DNA from: Bog-532 sp963720945 | Lineage (GTDB): Bacteria; Actinomycetota; Actinomycetes; Streptosporangiales; Streptosporangiaceae | Assembly: GCA_963720945.1 (NCBI GenBank) | Contig: CAVRHH010000029.1 | Coordinates: 62,001-126,000 of the forward strand | DNA length: 64,000 nt | Direction: 5' to 3' | Shown: positions 39,855 to 46,716 of the stretch, one piece after another | How positions within the stretch are numbered: the first letter of the stretch is position 1 | Layout of the letters: the number at the start of each line of letters is the position of its first letter | The notes under the pieces: model-generated | The model's input: only the letters and a program-made list of their open reading frames with translations | Database searches by the model: none | What the model was told of the DNA's origin: nothing | Program-made: the position numbers and the translations under genes

Positions 39855-41261
39855 CTATCGCGCGGCGGATCCGCCCGGCCTGCGGAGGATGGCACGGATC
39901 CGGCCGACGCGCTCCGCGAAGCGGGCCTCCATCCCGTGGGCGGACGGCTCGTAGTAGACGCGATCGGCCACCGAGTCAGGAGCATAACGCTGTGTAACGA
40001 TTCCGTCGTCGAAATCGTGCGGGTAGCGGTACTCCTCGCCGTGCCCGAGGGCCTCCGCCCCCGCGTAGTGCGCGTCCCGCAGATGCGCGGGCACCGGGCC
40101 GACCAGGCCGGCCCGGACGTCGGCCGAGGCCGCGCTGATCGCCTTGACGACCGCATTCGACTTCGGCGCGAGGGCCAGGTGGATCACGGCCTGGGCCAGG
40201 TTGATGCGCGCCTCGGGGAGCCCGACGAACTCCACCGCCTGCGCCGCGGCGATCGCCACCGGCAGCGCCGTCGGGTCCGCCATCCCGACGTCCTCGCTGG
40301 CGTGCACGATGATCCGGCGGGCGATGAAGCGGGGGTCCTCCCCCGCCTCGATCATCCGCGCCAGGTAGTGCAGCGCGGCGTCGGCGTCGCTGCCCCGGAT
40401 GCTCTTGATGAACGCGCTGATCACGTCGTAGTGCTGGTCCCCGCCGCGGTCGTAGCGAACGGCCGCGCGGTCCACCGCGCGCTCCAGGGCCGCGGTGCCG
40501 ATCAGGCCGCCGGCCGGCACGCCTAGCGCGGCCGCCTCCAGGTAGGTCAGCGCCCGGCGCGCGTCGCCGCCGGACAGCCGGACGAGGTGCTCCAGTGCCT
40601 CGTCGTCCAGGCTGACCGATCCGGCCAGGCCCCGCTCGTCGGAGCTGGCCCGGCGGATCACGTCGCGGATGTCGTCGTCGGACAGCGGGGTGAGGGTCAG
40701 CAGCAGCGAGCGGGACAGCAGCGGGCTGACCACGGAAAAGAACGGGTTCTCGGTGGTCGCGCCGATGAAGGAGACCCACCGGTTTTCCACCGCGGGCAGC
40801 AGCGCGTCCTGCTGGGTCTTACTGAACCGGTGCACCTCGTCGATGAACAGGACGGTCTGCTTGCCCGTCATGCCGAGTTCGCGCCGCGCGTTCTCCACCG
40901 CGGCGCGGACGTCCTTGACCCCGGCCGTCACCGCGGACAGTTCGACGAACCGCCGGCGGGTCACCTGGGACACCACGTAGGCGAGGGTGGTCTTGCCGGT
41001 GCCCGGCGGCCCCCACAGCACCAGGGACATCGGCGCATCGTTGTCGGTCAGCTTGCGGAACGGGGTGCCTTCCCCGGTCAGGTGCTGCTGCCCGACGACC
41101 TCATCGAGGCTGCGCGGGCGCATCCGCACCGCGAGCGGCGCGGCGGCCGCCGCGGCCTGCTCCTCGGCTTCATCGAACAGGCTGCCGGACTGGGCCGCCT
41201 GGCCTCCATATGCTCTGGCCACATACCGACAGTAACCCGCGGCCGCAGCAAAACGTGACAT
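39855..41261 (-). CDS. rarA: Replication-associated recombination protein A (AAA+ ATPase)
   Basis: RarA/MgsA clamp-loader-like ATPase acting at stalled forks. Walker A WGPPGTGKTTLAYVVS, Walker B TVLFIDEVHRF, sensor 1 GATTENPFF and the C-terminal tetramerisation domain (HYDVISAFIKSIRGSDADAALHYLARM) are all seen. The conserved domain begins at LAVRMRPRSLDEVVGQQHL. The start is uncertain: ATG 41261 has GGAAAG 8-9 nt upstream, but GTG 41270 and GTG 41222 are also in frame. About 468 residues. Confidence 0.93.
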   Translation of the reverse strand: MSRFAAAAGYCRYVARAYGGQAAQSGSLFDEAEEQAAAAAAPLAVRMRPRSLDEVVGQQHLTGEGTPFRKLTDNDAPMSLVLWGPPGTGKTTLAYVVSQVTRRRFVELSAVTAGVKDVRAAVENARRELGMTGKQTVLFIDEVHRFSKTQQDALLPAVENRWVSFIGATTENPFFSVVSPLLSRSLLLTLTPLSDDDIRDVIRRASSDERGLAGSVSLDDEALEHLVRLSGGDARRALTYLEAAALGVPAGGLIGTAALERAVDRAAVRYDRGGDQHYDVISAFIKSIRGSDADAALHYLARMIEAGEDPRFIARRIIVHASEDVGMADPTALPVAIAAAQAVEFVGLPEARINLAQAVIHLALAPKSNAVVKAISAASADVRAGLVGPVPAHLRDAHYAGAEALGHGEEYRYPHDFDDGIVTQRYAPDSVADRVYYEPSAHGMEARFAERVGRIRAILRRPGGSAAR

Positions 41262-41270
41262 CGAGGCCAC

Positions 41271-41831
41271 TTTCCATGACCGTGTGTCGTTTTCCGCCGT
41301 AAAGACCGGTTTCCGTGAGCCTTCGCGCGGCTAGCTACCGCCCGGCGCGCGTGGCCGACGGTCAGCGCGCGGGGGACGGAGGTTCGAACACCCCCAGCCC
41401 TCGCCCGCCTATGGGCAGAGTTCTGGGTCGCATGTGCCAGTTTCTCTCCCGTAGTGGTGGCGGGCCCGGGCCGGGGCGGGCAGCGCCGGGTGCGGGCTAC
41501 GGCGAGGCGATCGTGACCGGCCAGCGAGCCGGGGCCTCCGGCCCCGGCGAGCGCCGGTGTATCGGCGAGGTACCACCGCGCGGGCGCGAAGCGCAGCGGG
41601 GGGCTCCGGGGGGTCGCCCCCCGGGCTAGCACAGCGAGCCGGGGCCTCCGGCCCCGGCGAGCGCCGGTGTATCGGCGAGGTACCACCGCGCGGGCGCGAA
41701 GCGCAGCGGGGGGCTCCGGGGGGTCGCCCCCCGGGCTAGCACAGCGAGCCGGGGCCTCCGGCCCCGGCGAGCGCCGGTGTATCGGCGAGGTACCACCGCG
41801 GGGCGCGAAGCGCACGTGGGGGGCTCCGGGG
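41271..41831. other. rarA upstream / aspS downstream spacer, no gene seen
   Basis: About 560 bp, more than half of it the 110-bp triple repeat. The first 200 bp is the rarA upstream region and includes, at 41413-41450, the sequence GCCAGTTTCTCTCCC, close to an end of the MITE-like element at 19 kb. ORFs of 60-110 codons inside the repeat are frame products of the repeat and not credible genes. Confidence 0.55.
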
Positions 41832-41848
41832 TCACTCCCCCGGGCTAA
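41521..41848. repeat. 110-bp tandem repeat, 3 copies
   Basis: Copies start at 41521, 41631 and 41741. The first two are nearly identical; the third has small indels and runs into the aspS stop codon. Each holds hairpins (GGGGCCTCCGGCCCC; the inverted GGGGG...CCCCC core) and the dispersed hairpin motif found at 775-806 and 54073-54102. Too long a unit and no spacers, so not CRISPR. Confidence 0.93.
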
Positions 41849-43595
41849 CACGGGCGTCGATGCCGGCTTCCTTGCGCTGGGCGGGGGTGATGGGGGTGGG
41901 GGCCCCGGTCAGCGGGTCCAGGCCGGAGGCGGCCTTGGGGAAGGCGATGACCTCGCGGATGGTGTCCCGGCCGGCCAGCAGCATGACGAGCCGGTCCCAG
42001 CCGAACGCGATACCGCCGTGCGGGGGCGGCCCGTACTTGAACGCCTCCAGCAGGAAGCCGAACTGCGACTGGGCTTCCTCGCGGGACAGCCCGATGACGT
42101 CGAAGACCTGCTGCTGCATCTGGGACCGGTGGATACGGATCGACCCGCCGCCGATCTCGTAGCCGTTGCACACCATGTCGTAGGCGTCGGCGAGCGCGCC
42201 GCCGGGCTCGGCGGTGAACTTGTCGGCCCACTCGGGCAGCGGCGCGGTGAACGGGTGGTGCACCGACGTCCAGCCGCCGCTGCCGTCCTCTTCGAACATC
42301 GGGGCGTCCACCACCCAGGTGAAGGCCCAGGCGTCCGGGTCGATGAGGCCGCAGCGGTGCCCGATCTCCAGGCGCGCCGCACCGAGCAGCTCCCGCGCCT
42401 GGGACGGCGGCCCGGCCGCGAAGAAGATGGCGTCCCCCGGTGCCGCGCCGGCCGCGGCGACCAGCCCGGCCTGTTCTTTCTCCGACAGGTTCTTAACGAC
42501 CGGCCCGGACGTGGACGGCGTACCGTCGGGCCGGACGAGTACGTAGGCCAGGCCGCGCGCACCGCGGGCGCGGGCCCAGTCCTGCCAGGCGTCCAGCTCC
42601 CGGCGGGTCTGGGACGCCCCGCCGGGCATGACCACGGCCCCAACGTAGGGTGCCTGGAACACCCGGAATCCCGTCTCGGCGAAGTAGTCCGTCAGATCGG
42701 TCAGCTCGCAGCCGAAGCGCAGGTCGGGCTTGTCCGAGCCGTACCGGGCCATCGCGTCGGCGAACGTCAGCCGGGGCAGCGGCAGCGGCAGCTCGTAGCC
42801 GGCGATGTCGCTCCACAGCCGGCGCACCAGGTCCTCGCCGACCGCAATCACGTCCTCCCGGGTGACGAAGGACATCTCCACGTCGATCTGGGTGAACTCG
42901 GGCTGCCGGTCGGCGCGGAAGTCCTCGTCCCGGAAGCAGCGGGCCAGCTGGTAGTACCGCTCCAGGCCGCCGACCATGAGGAGCTGCTTGAACAGCTGCG
43001 GGGACTGCGGCAGCGCGTACCAGTTGCCCGGGCGCAGCCGCACCGGCACCAGGAAGTCGCGCGCGCCCTCCGGCGTGGAGCGGGTCAGGTACGGCGTCTC
43101 CACGTACACGAACCCGTGGTCGCGCATGACGTCGCTGACCAGGTAGGTGGCCCGGGAGCGGGTGCGCAGTGAGCGGGCCATCGGCTCGCGGCGGATGTCC
43201 AGGTAGCGGTACTTGAGCCGGACTTCCTCGCTCAGGTCCGCGGTGCCCTCGATCGGGAACGGCAGCGGGTCGGCCTCGCTGAGCACCTCCAGGTCGTCGG
43301 CGATGACCTCGATGCCGCCGGTGGGCAGCTCGGGGTTCTCGTTGCCGGCCGGGCGCGCCCGCACGATGCCGGTGACGCGCACGCAGAACTCGGCGCGCAG
43401 CCCGTGCCCGGTGTCCTCGCCGGCCGAGGCCGCGTCGTCACCGCGCCAGACGACCTGCACGACGCCGCTGGCGTCCCGCAGGTCGATGAAGACGACGCCA
43501 CCATGGTCGCGCCGCCGCGCTACCCAGCCCGCCAGTACCACCGTTTCACCGGCGTCCGACGCGCGCAGCGTCCCCGCCCCATGGGTGCGGATCAT
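41832..43595 (-). CDS. aspS: Aspartyl-tRNA synthetase
   Basis: Class IIb synthetase, 587 residues from ATG 43595 (MIRTHGAGTLRASDAGE), with GAGG 4 nt upstream. N-terminal OB-fold anticodon domain (GWVARRRDHGGVVFIDLRD), motif 2 (QLARCFRDEDFRADRQPEFTQID), the bacterial GAD insertion (~290-410) and motif 3 GIAFGWDRLVMLL near the C-terminus. Its stop codon lies inside the third copy of the 110-bp repeat. In many actinobacteria hisS is next to the MBL gene upstream of aspS; it is absent here. Confidence 0.97.
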   Translation of the reverse strand: MIRTHGAGTLRASDAGETVVLAGWVARRRDHGGVVFIDLRDASGVVQVVWRGDDAASAGEDTGHGLRAEFCVRVTGIVRARPAGNENPELPTGGIEVIADDLEVLSEADPLPFPIEGTADLSEEVRLKYRYLDIRREPMARSLRTRSRATYLVSDVMRDHGFVYVETPYLTRSTPEGARDFLVPVRLRPGNWYALPQSPQLFKQLLMVGGLERYYQLARCFRDEDFRADRQPEFTQIDVEMSFVTREDVIAVGEDLVRRLWSDIAGYELPLPLPRLTFADAMARYGSDKPDLRFGCELTDLTDYFAETGFRVFQAPYVGAVVMPGGASQTRRELDAWQDWARARGARGLAYVLVRPDGTPSTSGPVVKNLSEKEQAGLVAAAGAAPGDAIFFAAGPPSQARELLGAARLEIGHRCGLIDPDAWAFTWVVDAPMFEEDGSGGWTSVHHPFTAPLPEWADKFTAEPGGALADAYDMVCNGYEIGGGSIRIHRSQMQQQVFDVIGLSREEAQSQFGFLLEAFKYGPPPHGGIAFGWDRLVMLLAGRDTIREVIAFPKAASGLDPLTGAPTPITPAQRKEAGIDARVSPGE

Positions 43596-43659
43596 TAACC
43601 TCGCCTCTCGAATTCTTGGGTTCCGAACGAACCCTGGCCGCCGCGGTCCGGCCGCGCCG

Positions 43660-44355
43660 TCACAGCCCCCGGCCCGGGCCGCGTCCCGGTGCGAGACCGG
43701 CCAGGAATGGATTACCCGCGCGCTCGGCGCCGATCGTGGTCGCGGGGCCATGCCCGGAAAGGACGATCGTCTCATTGGGCAGCGGCAGGCACACCCGGGC
43801 CAGGCTGGCCAGCATCGTCTGGTAGTCCCCGCCGGGCAGGTCGGTGCGGCCGATCGACCCCGCGAACAGCAGGTCACCGGAGAACATCACGCCCGGCGAG
43901 GCCTGCTCCGCCGCGTGGCCGAAGGTCACCGAGCCCGGCGTGTGCCCCGGCGCGTGGTCCACGGTCAGCTCCACGCCGGCCAGCTTCAGCGTCAGCCCAT
44001 CGGTCAGTTCCCGCACGTCGTCGGGCTCGCTGAACGTCAGGCCGCCGAACAGCTGCTGGTCCACGCCGAGCGGGAAACCGCGGGCGGGGTCGGACAGCAG
44101 GGCCCGGTCGGCCGGGTGGATGTAGGCCGGGATGTTCTTGGCCCCGCACACCGGCGCCACCGACCACATATGGTCCAGGTGGCCGTGGGTGAGCAGCACG
44201 GCGGCCGGCTTGAGGCGGTGCTCGGCGAGGATCTCCTCGATCCCGCCGGCGGCGTCCTGCCCCGGGTCCACGATCACGCATTCCTCGCCGGGAGCAGGCG
44301 CGATCACATAACAGTTCGCTGCGAATGCGCCCGCGGGGAACCCGGTGACAAGCAC
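43660..44355 (-). CDS. MBL-fold (glyoxalase II-like) hydrolase
   Basis: 231 residues from GTG 44355, with AAAGGA 5 nt upstream; the open frame extends farther without conservation. Metallo-beta-lactamase fold: YVIAPAPGEECVIVDPGQD, the metal site LLTHGHLDHMWSV, HAPGHTPGSVTF and FSGDLLFAGSIGRTDLPGGD, ending VLSGHGPATTIGAE. Likely a thioester or small-ester hydrolase of the glyoxalase II type. Usually found next to relA and the cyclophilin in actinobacteria. Divergent from the cyclophilin gene. Confidence 0.9.
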   Translation of the reverse strand: MLVTGFPAGAFAANCYVIAPAPGEECVIVDPGQDAAGGIEEILAEHRLKPAAVLLTHGHLDHMWSVAPVCGAKNIPAYIHPADRALLSDPARGFPLGVDQQLFGGLTFSEPDDVRELTDGLTLKLAGVELTVDHAPGHTPGSVTFGHAAEQASPGVMFSGDLLFAGSIGRTDLPGGDYQTMLASLARVCLPLPNETIVLSGHGPATTIGAERAGNPFLAGLAPGRGPGRGL

Positions 44356-44530
44356 GGTCGTCCTTTCTGAGTAACACTGTGCAGCACGCTGACCCGTACA
44401 GGCTACCGAGCCCGGCGGCACGGCTGCGAACCGATAACGGCGGTACCGCACTAACAGCTATCCAGGTACGATTCGCGAAGTTTCGCTGATTGCGGGACCG
44501 CCGCAGCACGGATATAGGAGGACCTGACCG

Positions 44531-45352
44531 GTGGCGGGAAAGAAGGAGCGTCAGCGCAAGCTCGCCCGTGAACGGCACGCGCGGCAAGCGGCGCGCCGTG
44601 CCCAGCACTCGCAGAAGATGCGCATCCGCGCGATAGCGACAGGTGGCGTCTGCGCGGTCGCGGCGATTGGCGTCGGCGCGTATTTCCTGGTCGGCACGGG
44701 CGGCGGTAAGTCGGCGGCGGCCTCTCCGACGGCGACTCCCACCCCGTCGCCGTCCAGCACGCCGTCCGCGGCGGCGGTCGCCGAGCCGGCGCACCACTGC
44801 ACCTACGGCGCGAGCGGGACGGCCGCCCGGAAGGTGACCCTGCCTCCGTCCAGCCCGGACTACACCGCCAGCTATCAGGCCACGATCGTGACCAACCGGG
44901 GCACCATCGGCATCAACCTGCTGAACAGCAAGGCGACGTGCACCGTCAACTCGTTCGTGCACCTGGCCGGGCAGAAGTACTTCAACGACACCACGTGCCA
45001 CCGGCTGACCACCGCGACCATCTTCGTGCTCCAGTGCGGCGATCCCACCGGCACCGGGACCGGGGGCCCCGGGTACGAGTTCGCCAGCGAGAACCTGAAG
45101 GGCGCCACGTATCCGGCCGGCACCGTGGCCATGGCGAACACCGGGCAGCCGGACAGCAACGGCAGCCAGTTCTTCCTGGTCTACAAGAACACGCCGCTGC
45201 CGGCGAGCTACACGCCGTTCGGCACGATCACCCAGGGACTGCCGATTCTCACCGCGATCGCGAAGGCCGGCAGCGACAACTCCAACGGCCCGGGCGACGG
45301 CCATCCCAAGGAAAACGTCGTCATCAACAGCGTCACTATCAAGCAGACCTGA
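44531..45352 (+). CDS. Membrane-anchored cyclophilin-type peptidyl-prolyl isomerase
   Basis: 273 residues. Basic N-terminus, one membrane helix (IRAIATGGVCAVAAIGVGAYFLVG, ~31-55), a Ser/Thr/Pro linker, then a cyclophilin domain (~100-270) with TNRGTIGINLL, FVHLAGQKYFNDTTCHRL, GTVAMANTGQPDSNGSQFFLVY and FGTITQGLPILTAI. The usual catalytic Arg of the FxxR segment is seen as CHRLTTATIFVLQCG, where IFVLQCG replaces GFMIQGG, so activity is plausible but the site is somewhat divergent. GTG start with AGGAGG 9 nt upstream. Extracytoplasmic by topology. Confidence 0.88.
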   Translation: MAGKKERQRKLARERHARQAARRAQHSQKMRIRAIATGGVCAVAAIGVGAYFLVGTGGGKSAAASPTATPTPSPSSTPSAAAVAEPAHHCTYGASGTAARKVTLPPSSPDYTASYQATIVTNRGTIGINLLNSKATCTVNSFVHLAGQKYFNDTTCHRLTTATIFVLQCGDPTGTGTGGPGYEFASENLKGATYPAGTVAMANTGQPDSNGSQFFLVYKNTPLPASYTPFGTITQGLPILTAIAKAGSDNSNGPGDGHPKENVVINSVTIKQT

Positions 45353-45396
45353 TGCACACTTACGAGCAGAACGACGTGACGACCGAGAAGACCTGA
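45352..45396 (+). CDS. Possible 14-codon ORF after the cyclophilin
   Basis: ATG overlaps the cyclophilin stop (TGATG) and reads MHTYEQNDVTTEKT before a TGA that falls in the following hairpin. No family is known to me. It may be chance; support is only the coupled start. Confidence 0.15.
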   Translation: MHTYEQNDVTTEKT

Positions 45397-45408
45397 GGTC
45401 TTTCTCGG
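45383..45408 (+). terminator. Stem-loop downstream of the cyclophilin gene
   Basis: CCGAGAAGACC and GGTCTTTCTCGG pair with one bulge around TGA, about 30 nt after the stop. No U-run follows, but CCCCTCCGGGGGG directly downstream can form a second stem. It may terminate or process the transcript before the DUF349 gene. Confidence 0.4.
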
Positions 45409-45444
45409 CCCCTCCGGGGGGCACGAACACGCAGGAGGTTCGCC

Positions 45445-46683
45445 GTGACCACCGCCAATCATCCGTGGGGCCGGGTTGATCCCGACGGGACGGTCTACGT
45501 GCGCACCGCCGACGGCGAGCGGGTGATCGGCTCGTGGCAGGCGGGCAGCCCGGAGGAGGCGCTGGCCTTCTTCCGGCGGAAGTACGAGTCGCTGGAGACC
45601 GAGGTCTCGCTGCTGGAGCAGCGGCTCGCGTCCACCGACCTGTCCCCGGCGCAGGCCCAGGCGACGGTGGAACGGCTGCGCAAGACCATCGTGGACGCCA
45701 GTGCCCTCGGTGACCTGGACGGGCTATGCGAGCGGCTGGACAAGCTGACCGGGGTGGTCGGGCACAAGCGCGAAGAGGTCAAGGCCGCCCGGGAGCAGGC
45801 CCGGCGCGGCGCGCGGGACATCAAGGAACGGATCGTCGACGAGGCCGAGCACATCGCCGCCGAGGCCACGCACTGGAAGAGCAGCGGGGAGCGGATGCGC
45901 GAGCTGCTGGAGGAGTGGAAGGCGGCGCCGCACGCCGAGCGTGCCGTCGAGGCGGCACTGTGGAAGCGGCTGTCGGCGGCGCGGAACTCGTTCACCAAGC
46001 GCCGCAAGGCGTACTTCGCGAGCCTGGAGGAGCAGCGCGAAGACGTCCGGGTCCTCAAGGAGAGGCTGGTCGCCGACGCCGAGTCGCTGGCCACCTCGAC
46101 GGCGTGGGGCCCCACCGCGGGCACGTTCCGTGACCTGATGCGCGCGTGGAAGGCGGCGGGCCGGGCCGGCCGCGACGTCGAGGAGCAGCTGTGGGCCCGG
46201 TTCAAGGCGGCCCAGGACACGTTCTTCGCCGCGCGCGCCGAGGCCCTCTCGGAGAAGGAAGCCGAGCTGCGCGAGCACGCGGTGGCCAAGGAAGAATTGC
46301 TGGCCCAGGCGCAGGCGCTGCTGCCCATCACCGACATCAGGGCGGCCCGCAGCGCGCTGCGCGGCATCCAGGAGAAGTGGGAGCAGATCGGCGGCGTGCC
46401 GCGCGATTCCCGTGAGCACCTGGAGGGCGGCCTGCGCAAGGTGGAGGAGGCCATCCGCAAGGCCGAGGACTCCCAGTGGCGCAGGTCCAACCCGGAGGCC
46501 ATCGCCCGCGCGGAAGGCACGGTCACCCAGCTGCGTTCGGCCATCGAGCAGCTCGAGGCACAGCTTGCGAAGGCCCGGGAACGAGGCGACGACAAGGCGG
46601 CCCGCGACGCCGAGGAAGCCATCGAGGCGCGCCGCAGCTGGCTCGAAGAAGCCGAGCGCACCCTCGCCGAGTTCAGCGGCTAA
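45445..46683 (+). CDS. DUF349 domain protein, alpha-helical
   Basis: 412 residues, almost entirely charged alpha-helix and coiled-coil with repeated DUF349 units (WKSSGERMRELLEEWKAAPH, LATSTAWGPTAGTFRDLMRAWKAAG, EKWEQIGGVPRDSREHLEGGLRKVEE). The N-terminus WGRVDPDGTVYVRTADGERVIGSW is conserved in actinobacterial members. GTG start with AGGAGG 6 nt upstream. Function not established; DUF349 proteins are linked to nucleic-acid or ribosome-associated roles in some reports. Same direction as the cyclophilin and convergent with relA. Confidence 0.85.
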   Translation: MTTANHPWGRVDPDGTVYVRTADGERVIGSWQAGSPEEALAFFRRKYESLETEVSLLEQRLASTDLSPAQAQATVERLRKTIVDASALGDLDGLCERLDKLTGVVGHKREEVKAAREQARRGARDIKERIVDEAEHIAAEATHWKSSGERMRELLEEWKAAPHAERAVEAALWKRLSAARNSFTKRRKAYFASLEEQREDVRVLKERLVADAESLATSTAWGPTAGTFRDLMRAWKAAGRAGRDVEEQLWARFKAAQDTFFAARAEALSEKEAELREHAVAKEELLAQAQALLPITDIRAARSALRGIQEKWEQIGGVPRDSREHLEGGLRKVEEAIRKAEDSQWRRSNPEAIARAEGTVTQLRSAIEQLEAQLAKARERGDDKAARDAEEAIEARRSWLEEAERTLAEFSG

Positions 46684-46716
46684 GAGGAGGCCTTACCGGC
46701 CGCCCAGCACAGACCT

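Noticed and set aside
41521..41848. CRISPR array
   Set aside because: Units of 110 bp are contiguous with no spacers and contain long palindromes; no cas genes nearby.
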